A DNA stretch of 64,000 bases, taken from Ashinkailepas kermadecensis (Eukaryota > Arthropoda > Thecostraca > Neolepadidae). The translations under genes were made by a program, and so were the position numbers. Below are positions 53,588 to 64,000 of this stretch, in pieces (positions within the stretch are counted from its first letter, which is position 1; each line of letters opens with the position of its first letter). Where the stretch lies: the NCBI GenBank assembly GCA_034440615.1, contig JAOTOM010004745.1, positions 367,501 to 431,500 on the forward strand, in the 5' to 3' direction. The notes below the pieces were generated by a model. The model was given only the letters and a program-made list of their open reading frames with translations, made no database searches and was not told the DNA's origin.

Positions 53588-55029
53588 GTGGGGAGGGAAG
53601 AATTGGCATTGCCATCTCAGGGATATGCCAATAGTGACAGCATAGGCAATAGAACCTCACAGTCAGCAAATAGGGGTAGCAGTAGATCAAGGGGGCAGAG
53701 TGGTAGCTCATCCAGAAATGATAGAGCTACTCAACATGAAAAAGTCAAAGAGGGTCATGGAACTTTTGTTAAGTGTATGATGCTTAATGCTCAGAGCATT
53801 CGATCCAAATTTGATGAGATCAAGTGTATGTTGCTGAGGAGAAACCAGATTTTGTTTGCATTACTGAGGCATGGGTCAGTGAGGAATATTTTGGGGATAA
53901 CTTGCAGGACTATGAGATCCAGGGATACAATATGTTTTCATGCAATAGGGGTCAAGCAGTGAAAGGGGGTGGTGTATTGATTTACGTGAATAGCTTATAC
54001 AGTTCTCAAAAAGTAGCAGATGGGGTAAAAAATGTGTCTGTGGAGTCCATTTGGCTTGATGTTGCTGTGGGAAAAGGCAACAGCAATAAACTGAAGATAG
54101 GAGCTTTGTATCGATCAGGAACCTTGCCACATTCTCAGCAACTGGAGCTCGATAAAGTGATTTGTGAGGAAATCAGTAGAAACTTTCAGAGGAAATGCCT
54201 TATTCTTGGTGACTTTAATCTAAAAGGATATGAAAATGTTGGTGCTGGCTCCCCATCATGTAAACTGTTTAGGAAATGCCTTGAAGAGGACTTGTTCTTA
54301 CACCAGTTTGTAACGTAACCAACCAGGCAGGGCTCATTCTTGGAACTTGTCTTCTCAGATTTAAGTGATTTAGTTCAAGACTTGACTGTCGGAGAAACTC
54401 TGGGAAGAAGTGACCATAACATAGTGAGATTCAAGGCACAGGTAGCAGGGACAATCAAGGATAATTTGGCAAAGATTCCAAATTTTAACAGGGCAGACTT
54501 TGACTGCACGAGAGAGGCTTTAAGTGCCATAAAATGGGAAGAAGAATTATTTGATTTAAATGCCTGTGAAATGTGGGAAAAGTTCAAATCTTACTTGAGG
54601 GAAATTCAGATTAGACATGTCCCCCAAAAGCAAAGGCGCAAAAGAAGGGTAGGAAAGCCAGCATGGCTTACACCAGATGTGATGAAAGCAATTAAGGCTA
54701 AGAAAGATGCATTTAGAGTATTTAAGAAAGCTTCAAATATCGTAAATATAAGGTCGTATCAAAAATCTAGAGATGCTGTGAAGCAGAAAATCAGAGCAGC
54801 AAAGCGAGCAAAAGAATTGGATTTGGCTAGGAACTGTAATGGGGACAGTAAAAAGTTCTTTAGTTTCTACAAGCTAAGTAAAGTTTCAAGCGCAATTGGT
54901 CCACTGGAAGTAAATGGGACTATGTTGAGTGAGGATGGTGAGATGGTTGAGGAGCTGAACGAGCAGTTTAAATCAGTGTTTACAGTGGAGGATGTGGCTA
55001 ATCGTGAATCACAGTTCAGTGACAGGTGA
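53588..55029 (+). pseudogene. LINE ORF2 endonuclease and linker (copy 3)
   Basis: Pieces: 53588-53962 (MMLNAQSIRSKFDE), 53824-54318 (FVCITEAWVSEEYFGD, IGALYRSGTLP, LILGDFNLKG) and 54340-55029 (SDLVQDLTVGETLGRSDHN, then GKPAWLTPDVMKAIKAKKDA). They are split by a one-base deletion near 53822, a TAA at 54316-54318 and a deletion near 54997. All endonuclease catalytic blocks are present when read across the breaks. Confidence 0.88.
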
Positions 55030-56581
55030 CCAGATACACAATGTTGATTTCATTGATAGTGATATTGTTTTCAATTATATCAGAAAAATAAAGCCAAACA
55101 AGGCAGCAGGACCTGATGGAATTTATGCTAGGGTATTGCGGGAAGCTGAAAAGGAAGTGGCAATTCCACTTAGTATAATATTTTGTAGATCAGTTTCACA
55201 AAATGAAATTCCAACAGATTGGAAAAGGGCAAATGTAGTTCCTATTTTCAAGAAAGGAGAAAGAGGGAAAGTTGAAAACTATAGGCCAGTAAGCCTCACA
55301 TCCCTAGTCTGCAAGGTGCTCGCATCAACTATCAAGGATAGAATAGTTAGTTTTCTGGAGGGAAACAGATTGATTCAAGATACTCAACATGGGTTTAGAA
55401 AAGGGCGATCGTGTCTCACAAATCTCTTGGACTTTTTGAATTTTGCTACAGAGCAATTTGATCAGGGAAATCAGGTTGATGTAGCATATCTTGACTTTAG
55501 TAAGGCCTTTGACAAGGTACCCCATAAACGGTTAATGATGCAGCTTCAAGTCCATGGTATTGCAGGTAGTATCCTAAAATGGATAGAGTTGTGGCTTTCA
55601 GATAGACAGCAGAGAGTGGTGCTAAATGGTACAAAGTCATCATGGCAAAATGTTCTTTTTGGAGTCCCCCAGGGGTCGGTACTGGGGCCACTATTGTTCA
55701 TTATATATGTGAATAGCATTAAATGTGGCCTAAGCAGTAAGGTTTTGAAATTTGCGGATGATTTGAAGATCTTTAGGGCAATAACATGGCACAATGAGCA
55801 GGTTTTGCTGCAGAAAGACTTAGACGAGCTAGTGAAGTGGTCCGAAAAATGGCAAATGAAGTTTAATTTTGACAAGTGCAAAGCCATGCATGTAGGTAGG
55901 CAGCATATGAAGGCTCCATACTTGATGGGTGGCCAAGTACTATCTGTGACTCAGCAGGAGAAGGACTTAGGTGTTATTTTGAACAAAAAATTGTGGGCAT
56001 CAGAACAGACCAAAGAAGCCAGGAAGAAGGCACTAAGAATGCTTGGGGCAATACAGAGGAATGTGTCATACAAAAGTGAGGAGGTCATCAGGAAGCTTTA
56101 CTGTGCATATGTCAGGCCACATTTGGAATACTGTGTCCAAGCTTGGTCCCCTAGTTATGAGAAAGATTGTTGGCTTTTAGAGAGAGTACAAAAGAGAGCA
56201 ACACAAATGGTTAATGGTATAGGCAACCTGGCATATGAGAAAAGATTCAAGAAATTGAATATGTTTTCACTTAGATATAGAAGGCTGAGAGGAGATCTCA
56301 TGGAGGTTTTTAAATTTGTTCATGGTCAGGAACAGGGATATCTCAGGGAAATGTTTGAATTTAACAGAAATGATGTAATTAGAGGTCATCAATTCAAAAT
56401 TAAAGTTAATCACAGCAGGACAAGGTTAAGACAGTCTTTCTTCACCAACAGGGTAGTAGAACACTGGAACCAGCTGCCAGGAACCATTGTCGGTAGCAAC
56501 ACACTGAACATCTTTAAAAACGGCATAGACAATCATTATAAGAATAGGGGGATTGTTTTTCTGTATTCCAGGGAGGGTTGA
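54992..56581 (+). pseudogene. LINE ORF2 reverse transcriptase (copy 3)
   Basis: Continuous 529-codon frame covering the RT from VNHSSVTGDQ to the ORF2 end at 56581: KAAGPDGIYARVL, VENYRPVSLTSLVCKVL, QHGFRKGRSCLTNLL, VAYLDFSKAFDKVPHKR, GVPQGSVLGPLLFI, FADDLKIF and HWNQLPGTIVG. The RT itself has no internal stop and its catalytic FADD is intact, although the upstream endonuclease is broken. The annotated start is only where the frame opens; it is not a real initiation site. Confidence 0.9.
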
Positions 56582-56604
56582 TCGACAGGGAGGCGATGGG
56601 AGTT

Positions 56605-56995
56605 GGGAGGAGTTTGTAATTGTTGAGTGTGTTATGCAATAGCAAGTGAGTCTCTTATTAAGTCTAAACGCTTTATAGCTTTATATAGGGTGTACCAAGC
56701 AGTGGATTCAGCACCTTCCTTCGGGATGTGATACTGATGAGATTGTCTATGGTAGCACAAGGGGTATGATGGGAGGAGTTTGTAATTGTTGAGTGTATTA
56801 TGCAATAGCAAGTGATTCTCTTATTAAGTCTGAACGCTTTATGAATTTGTGTGGGGTGTGCCCAGCAGTGGATTCGGCACCTTCCTTCGGGATGTGATGC
56901 TGATGAGATTGTCTATGGTGGCACGATGGGTATGATGGGAGGAGCTTGTGATTGTTGAGGGTGTTATGCGGTAGCAAGTGAGTGGTGCTAGATAG
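56605..56995 (+). repeat. 166-bp tandem repeat in the LINE 3' UTR
   Basis: gggaggagtttgtaattgtt recurs at 56605, 56771 and (as gggaggagcttgtgattg) 56937, giving a 166-bp period and about 2.3 units. Copies 1 and 2 lack these repeats and have a much shorter UTR. Confidence 0.85.
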
Positions 56996-57152
56996 GCTGG
57001 GGTATATAGCTTCCTAGGAACTTGGGATAAAGGATTGACTGGTGTGAGAGTATGTACATTTCTAGTACCTTTTCTAGATAGGCTTAACCGAGATGGGCCC
57101 CTGTGGCTCTTATTAAGCCTTAATACTTTATGACTTTATGACTTTTATAACC

Positions 57153-58312
<1,160 letters not shown>

Positions 58313-58314
<2 letters not shown>

Positions 58315-58358
58315 GTGCGTGCGCGTGCGCGTGAGCTTGCGCGTGCGCGTGAGCGCGG
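58313..58358. repeat. Alternating GC/GT purine-pyrimidine tract
   Basis: gtgtgcgtgcgcgtgcgcgt and similar sequence directly follows the (TA)n tract; alternating pur-pyr DNA of this kind can adopt Z-form. Confidence 0.8.
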
Positions 58359-59730
58359 GTCCGGCTAAGCACCACACCATGCTGCAGCATTCGTCGGCCT
58401 CAATTTCAACGATTCTATTTGACCAATTAAGGTTGTTATTTTTGTGTGCGTTCAAACAAACCTCATGCAAATTTCATATTCATTGTACTGTTGTTCAGAT
58501 ATAAGACTCAACGTTTCATCAAGGCTTACACATTTTAAGAATCAAGCATGGAGAGAGCAAATTGTGACATCCCTGGATAATTTGAATACAAACATTAGTC
58601 GTGTGCAGTGCTCTACAATGGTATTTGGTATTAAAAGAAACAAGAAAGAACAACACAGTAAATGATTAGACAACAAGCATACTATACACACAAGCACCAC
58701 ATCATCACACAGCACCAAATTTGTGCGACATAGAAAGGCTTTCATATAACTACGGGGTGGTGCGTCCATCTGTCTTGTGTTGACACATCGCCAATAATCA
58801 ACATACACAGCAAGCGGCTCACAAAGCAAGCACTCTACGACAGGCATATGTCCGTAGGGTAGGGCCTGTAACAGGCGGTCAACCTGGTTTGTGCACAACA
58901 TGATATCGTCTGTATGTGAGGTGTAAATAGGTACGTCAGATTTAAATTATGGTGTACACGTGATTGTGTCACGAAATGTGATCAACGCTTTTATGCTCTG
59001 ATTGAACAGTGAAGTTTACCCGTATTGTGTGCACCAAGGTGTGATGACGTAATGTCTTGTAATGTCTGTCCTGAGTATGCCTCATGGAACTGAAACGTTG
59101 ACCAGGAACACATGAGTGAATTTTGTCAACATTCTGCATAAGCATACCGATTAAGAACGACTAATAATCCGAAATATCGAAACGACTCAGGAAAGATCCA
59201 TAATGCTGACTTCACGGTCGTTTACAAAAAGCAATATATATATATATATATATTAACATACGCATGTCCGCGCTTTTATTTCTAAAAAAATATTCAAATC
59301 AAAAGCATTGCATCGAATTCTGCTCATGATTGCTTGAAATCAGAATCATACTCGAACAAGCGGGGAAATCTACTTCAAATCAGAATGGAAGTTTATTGCA
59401 GCTGCTGTGGATCCATGCTGGACTAAACTAATTCAATAGATTCGGCTGCTTCTGGTACACTGGTACACTGGTATGAAGTTAGGGCCATTCACTGTGCGAG
59501 CTGGGCGACGTGAAATGCGAACTGCTAACTGAAGTTAGGATGACTGTGCGTTCAATACAGGCTTGTACATAAATATAATAAATGCAATGTACATACATAG
59601 AAATGGGCCCACCCACAGTGAGTAGCTGAAGCCCCTTTGCCAATGGAATGCTTGCTGCAAATTTCTGCATGGCGGAAGATGTAAAAAGGGGAAAGAACAA
59701 ATATGCTCACTAAGCTTGCCTTTTTTTCAG
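58359..59730. other. Intron end before exon C
   Basis: No gene; (TA)n at 59234-59252; ends with the strong acceptor gcctttttttcag (59718-59730). Confidence 0.5.
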
Positions 59731-59837
59731 ACGGTGGAAAACATCGTGCTCCATTTGTTGTCCAGGGTAACACCTTGGTACTGACGCACGTGACTCGTTC
59801 GGACATGGGGGCCTACCTGTGCATCGCCACTAACGGG
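59731..59837 (+). CDS. Exon C: second half of Ig domain 2, lachesin/DIP-like protein
   Basis: It begins with AC, completing a phase-1 codon from exon B. It encodes GGKHRAPFVVQGNTLVLTHV and TRSDMGAYLCIATNG, with strand E (NTLVLTHV) and the D-M-G-A-Y-L-C strand F of Ig2 in lachesin/DIP proteins. The given end uses the donor GTACGC at 59838, which leaves phase 0. Exon D needs phase 1. The family normally continues about 15 residues after ASNG, so a small exon may be missing. The alternative is a later donor, GTGAGG at 59950 (phase 1), but the residues it adds (VRMEPPMCFVCAEH...) do not resemble the family. Confidence 0.78.
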
Positions 59838-60515
59838 GTACGCATGGAACCGCCGATGTGCTTCGTTTGCGCCGAGCACGCACTGGATACGTGCTCGGCG
59901 CTAACAAGAACGTTTGTTGTGTCTTTGCTTCCACCTGACGCTGATCAAGGTGAGGTGACCTTACATTTTGCCATACATGTCGCGGATTATGTTGACGAAG
60001 AGTGGTATATGAAACGTTCTTCGTCGTTACAGTGACGTTTTTGTTGCACACGAAAGTCAATAGACTAACGATTTGTAGCCTATTGCACTGAATCAGCCCT
60101 TGCAGGGCGCACTGGCGCTCCAGTCGCCGGATCTGGTGAGGGGGAGGAGTGAACCAGAAGGCTTGGGTTGAGTCTCAAGGCGACAAAAAGTGCACCATTT
60201 TTGCTGTGATCAGATTTTGGAATCCTTCACGGATGTGGTGTACTTAAGGCAAAACAATTTATTATAACAACATTTGTGCATAATATTTTAGTTGTATGTA
60301 AATCACAAACGGTTGGTTGAGGTTGGTGATTTTGGGAGTCATTTTCGGGGAACGCCCTCCCTACCTGGATCCGTTAGTAATTAGTGTTGTAATAATCCAA
60401 CCGAAGCAAGATATATGAAAAGCGGTTTATCTTTTCCAGATACCACCCAGGATTAGCAGGCGGATTCTGCTTTACGTTGAATGTGAGTCCGACCTGCAGA
60501 CATCCTACTCTACCT
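59838..60515. other. Intron, no further exon recognised
   Basis: A ccttgcag / gtgagggg pair at 60100-60138 brackets 30 bp but encodes nothing family-like. A short exon for the end of Ig2 was looked for and not found. Confidence 0.4.
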
Positions 60516-61785
60516 CACACCAACTCATCCTTCCCCGTCCCACACCCACTCCCCTTCCCAGTCCACACCCACTCATCCCGCCCCGCCCATCTTCCGCGCA
60601 CCCATTCATCGTGCCCCGTCCGATACCCATACATTCTGTTCCACCCACACCCACTTATCGTGCCCCACCCCACACCCACTTATCGTGCCCCGCCCCACAC
60701 CCACTTATCGTGCCCCGCTCCACACCCACTTATCGTGCCCCGCTCCACACCCACTTATCGTGCCCCCCACACACACTCACCCACATCCTGCCTCACCCCA
60801 CACCCACTCAGCATGCCCCACCCCACCCCCACTCATTCTGCGCCGCCCCACACCCACTTATCGTGCCCCCCACGCCCACATCCACTCATCCTGTCCCACC
60901 CCACACCCACTCATTCTGCACCGCCCCACACCCACTCATCCTGCCCCACCCCACACCCACTCATCCTGCTCCACCGCACACCCACTCATCCTGCTCCACC
61001 GCACATCCACTCATCCTGCTCCATCGCACACCCACTTATCCTGCTCCACCGCACACCCACTTATCCTGCTCCACCCCACACCCACTCACCCTGCTCCACC
61101 GCACACCCACTCATCCTGCTCCATCGCACACCCACTCATCCTGCTCCACCGCACACCCACTCATCCTGCCCCACCCCACACCCACTCATCCTGCTCCACC
61201 CCACACCCACTCATCCTGCTCCACCGCACACCCACTCATCCTGCTCCACCGCACACCCACTCATCCTGCTCCATCGCACACCCACTCATCCTGCTCCACC
61301 GCACACCCACTTATCCTGCTCCACCGCACACCCACTTATCCTGCCCCACCCCACACCCACTCATCCTGCTCCACCGCACACCCACTCATCCTGCTCCACC
61401 CCACACCCACTCATCCTGCCCCACCCCACACCCACTCATCCTGCTCCACCGCACACCCACTTATCCTGCCCCACCCCACACCCACTCATCCTGCCCCACC
61501 CCACACCCACTCATCCTGCTCCATCGCACACCCACTCATCCTGCTCCACCCCACATCCACTCATCCTGCTCCACCCCACAACCACTCATCCTGCTCCACC
61601 GCACACCCACTTATCCTGCCCCACCCCACACCCACTCATCCTGCCCAACCCCACACCCACTCATCCTGCTCCACCGCACACCCACTCATCCTGCTCCACC
61701 GCACACCCACTTATCCTGCTCCACCGCACACCCACTCATTCTGCATCGCCCCACACCCACTCATCCTGCCCCTCCCCACAATATA
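60516..61785. repeat. 25-bp minisatellite, about 50 copies
   Basis: Unit ctccaccgcacacccactca followed by tcctg (25 bp). The first part (60640-60780) has the variant ttatcgtgcccc. Because 25 is not a multiple of three and the + strand unit has no stop in any frame, all three + frames are open for over 400 codons. C-rich on +, G-rich on -. Confidence 0.96.
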
Positions 61786-62178
61786 TTCTTTTTACCTTCC
61801 TCTTTGCACTATTTTTCGATCTCCTTCACCCTATGGTATCCAATTGTCCGAGCCAGTGCATTAGTATGCCAAACTTTTTATCGTGTTATTTTTATCCTGG
61901 CACTGGTTTATAATAAAGGTGCTGCAGGGTGTTGGATATTCTATTGAACAACGTGAAACATTGGAGTAAGTGGTCAGGGATCGCAAACAAGCCGTCTTGG
62001 ATGACTGCAGTCGCTGCTTGGATGATACGTGATGAAGTGGTCGGCTAGAGTATAATTGTTCAAACATGTACGAAATTAGTGTTCTCACCTAACCACCGAT
62101 CGTTCGGGAAGCACATCAGATCGATTGCGCATTGGACCAAAGAGACGATCGGTCAGAGATCGATGCATGGTGTTGCAG
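61786..62178. other. Intron end before exon D
   Basis: No gene; ends at acceptor catggtgttgcag (62166-62178). Confidence 0.5.
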
Positions 62179-62351
62179 TCAAGCCTATGATCTCGGTGTC
62201 GAACCAGCTGGTGGGAGGCTTCCTCGGAGGCTCGGTGACGCTACGCTGCAACAGCGAGGCATACCCGCCACCCATCGTGTACTGGATCAAAATTTACTCA
62301 GCCGAAGACGAGAGACTCGTCATTGCGAACGGAAGATTCAACATCACACAG
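62179..62351 (+). CDS. Exon D: first half of Ig domain 3, lachesin/DIP-like protein
   Basis: Bounded by ...gttgcag and donor GTATGT (62352-62357). TC completes a phase-1 codon, then KPMISVSNQLVGGFLGGSVT, LRCNSEAYPPPIVYW, IKIYSAEDERLVIANGRFNI and TQ. The PMI-V-NQLVG start, the strand B Cys (VTLRC) and the strand C Trp (VYW) match Ig3 of lachesin/DIP proteins. The exon is 173 bp and ends in phase 0. The second half of Ig3 and the C-terminal anchor must lie further downstream and were not found. Confidence 0.82.
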
Positions 62352-63369
62352 GTATGTGCCTTAAATAAATACCGCGGGAATTGGGATGGTTTGGACGTGA
62401 TGCCGTCAATTATCAATGCGAACAGAAAGTGAATCTGCTAATCATATAAATTATTATAAACATTTGAAAGGGAAGCTTCATATGCGTGTCCTCCCTACTT
62501 ACTTTTGCAGGGTAGTATTGTGGTTTAAGGTGTTCACAAGGCAAGTTTTGCACCTATTTTCCTCCATCAAGCAAACTAAATGGTTAGGTTATGCTAGGTT
62601 AGGTTAGGTTATGGTATTTAAGTTGAATTTTTTTCTTCGTTTTTCCTCTTTTAAAATATTTCTTCAAATCCACGTTAGGCTGGGCTGGGTTAGGTTTCTT
62701 AGGTTAAACATTTTGGTTTTTTGAAACTTTTTATTATTTTTTCTTCAATGGCTATGTTTGGTTCAGTTAGGTTATGTTTTTCGCTCTTTTTACATTGTTA
62801 TTGTATGGTATATTACCTAACTCAAAGCCACTTCGTTGGTGCTATTTTGCTCACCAAGTAAAAAGAAAGCATTTCCAGCACAAATGAACAATTACGTCAT
62901 CGTAATCATGTCCATATACATGGGATTTCAAGTTATAATTTTTGCAAATCTATCAAACACATTGAAACACAAATTTGTCAATGTGTAGGTAAATATGCGC
63001 GAAGTGCACCCTGGACTATTCCTTGCTAAATATATCTCCTGGTGATATTGTAGTGAATTGAATGAATCTGATATGATATAAGTGATTTCATCAAGATATG
63101 CATATCAAATTGATTCAGATTACCTACATCCAAGAATAGGTACCATCAAAAACTCATGTTTAAGAAACTGCAGTCCATATTAATTCATTTTGGTTCACAG
63201 CCAGGGTGTGTTTCTGCATCACACCACATTTCCTTCTTTTAAAAGGAAATTTAGTCGGAATTCTTGCTGTGGTGACTTTATTGACCATGGTACCGTTGCT
63301 AAGCAGAGCTTGTTGCGTGAATCCCGGCCTCACCACCCACACAATCCATTAATTCCAGTTCAACGACAG
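62352..63369. other. Intron with TTAGG-like dispersed repeat
   Basis: 62580-62790 holds several ttaggttagg words in degenerate surroundings similar to 4365-5100. No gene. Confidence 0.5.
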
Positions 63370-63575
63370 AATTTTGGCCGGTAGTTTAGCGTGCCGTCAA
63401 TGCGCCGACACGATCGTTCCGGTAGCTCGTGCCCGGCCTCAATGGGCAAGTTGTTAACTGAACCCCCCAGCCGGGGATAAATGCGAGCACGTGAAACGAC
63501 TCGAACCCTGTCTTGCCACGACAGGGAAGACCATTGTAGGACAGCGTTCTAGCCAGCTGAGCCATTGGAGAAATT
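63370..63575 (-). mobile_element. tRNA-derived SINE, second family
   Basis: On the minus strand TGGCTCAGCTGGCTAGAACG (A box, about 63544-63563) is followed by GGTTCGAGTC (B box, complement of 63498-63507) and a GC-rich tail (ccccggctggggggttcag). The head is tRNA-like but not a foldable tRNA gene as written. It is unrelated in sequence to the SINE at 45.3 kb. Limits are approximate and no target duplication was found. Confidence 0.55.
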
Positions 63576-64000
63576 TAAAATAAACGCTACCTTAATACCC
63601 ACAATTGCCAGTGGAACTTGATGTGATTTGACAGCATAGCACCTCAGAGAGCAGGACTGGAAAATAAATTTGTTCTTGGATATTTCTGTCATCCAGAACA
63701 TTATCCTCTGTAATATCATGGTGCCCTGATTTTTAGAGTGGAGGAGTCAGCTCAGTGAGGTCAGAACATAGAAATGAGGAAAAGGCTGTGGTCCATGGGG
63801 ATGGATTCACCATGAATTTTGCCGTAATTTTCGATGCCGATTTCAGCAAAAAGTTTACAATAATGGAATGAATCAGTTATGTAATATATGTTTATTATTA
63901 CATCACTAGTGTTTTGTACATGAAAAGGCCATCATATACAAGAGGAACGTGATGCAAAATATTAGTTCATTATGAGTGGATTTCGATGCAAATGCAAGAA
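63576..64000. other. No gene seen
   Basis: AT-rich sequence to the window end without supported features. Confidence 0.45.

Larger units (their letters stand above)
52330..57152 (+). mobile_element. CR1-like LINE, copy 3 (longest copy)
   Basis: Contains a 5' region without coding (about 52330-52618), ORF1, the endonuclease-RT ORF2 and a long 3' UTR ending with repeated ctttatga octamers at about 57130-57150. It lies in sense inside the intron between exons B and C. Lesions relative to the other copies: a TAG in ORF1 (53051-53053), a 7-bp insertion near 53278, a one-base loss near 53822, a TAA at 54316-54318 and a deletion of about 11 bp near 54997. The 5' start is an estimate. Confidence 0.88.

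Noticed and set aside
60477..61947. Three overlapping frames of 417-478 codons on the + strand
   Set aside because: They are produced by a stop-free 25-bp tandem unit; no start context or domain.

Overview
The window looks like non-coding-dominated DNA from a metazoan genome, most probably an arthropod. Four short exons with canonical splice sites encode consecutive halves of immunoglobulin domains in a lachesin / Dpr-interacting-protein (DIP)-like arrangement. Other arthropod-compatible signs are scattered CCTAA/TTAGG-type repeats and a mix of CR1-like LINEs, Penelope-like GIY-YIG remnants, a Ty3/gypsy element and a Crypton-like tyrosine recombinase remnant. I cannot name the species; crustaceans and chelicerates both fit.

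The only host gene I can support runs on the + strand: exon A 26459-26663 (second half of Ig1), exon B from 46419 (first half of Ig2), exon C from 59731 (second half of Ig2) and exon D 62179-62351 (first half of Ig3). The phase at the A-B junction fits exactly (phase 1 plus TG gives Val). The signal peptide, first half of Ig1 and end of Ig3 were not found. From 26.4 kb to 62.4 kb the rest is therefore mainly intron.

Layout: 0.2-3.8 kb CR1-like LINE copy 1 (-); 6.4-8.7 kb compact Ty3/gypsy element with near-identical LTRs, 4-bp target duplication and a gag fused to an integrase tail by internal deletion; 9.7-12.5 kb hAT-like element filled with a degenerate minisatellite; 12.5-19.1 kb several minisatellites plus a Penelope-like fragment; 19.4-20.1 kb long inverted repeat; 22.7-24.3 kb two more Penelope-like fragments; 24.9-25.3 kb Crypton-like fragment; 25.4-26.0 kb 30-bp minisatellite; 31.0-33.9 kb LINE copy 2 (+); 33.9-37.7 kb TTAA-bounded elements, a 66-nt hairpin and a 396-bp long-TIR element with 9-bp target duplication; 39.3-40.2 kb chromodomain and zinc-knuckle remnants; 40.9-41.2 kb GC-rich 12-bp array; 45.3 kb tRNA-derived SINE; 46.6-47.2 kb 48-bp array at the edge of exon B; 48.7-52.0 kb four minisatellite families; 52.3-57.2 kb LINE copy 3 (+), the longest; 57.7-58.3 kb (TA)n; 60.5-61.8 kb 25-bp array; 63.4 kb second SINE.

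Most unusual observations: (1) the 48-bp array beside exon B repeats a phase-1, in-frame candidate 5' splice site twelve times; (2) the same intron carries a 58-bp array in which most units contain a branch-point/polypyrimidine/CAG acceptor-like block; (3) the young gag-integrase-tail LTR element; (4) several non-autonomous DNA elements delimited by target duplications. Most long open frames here are by-products of tandem repeats with units that lack stops, and are not presented as genes.
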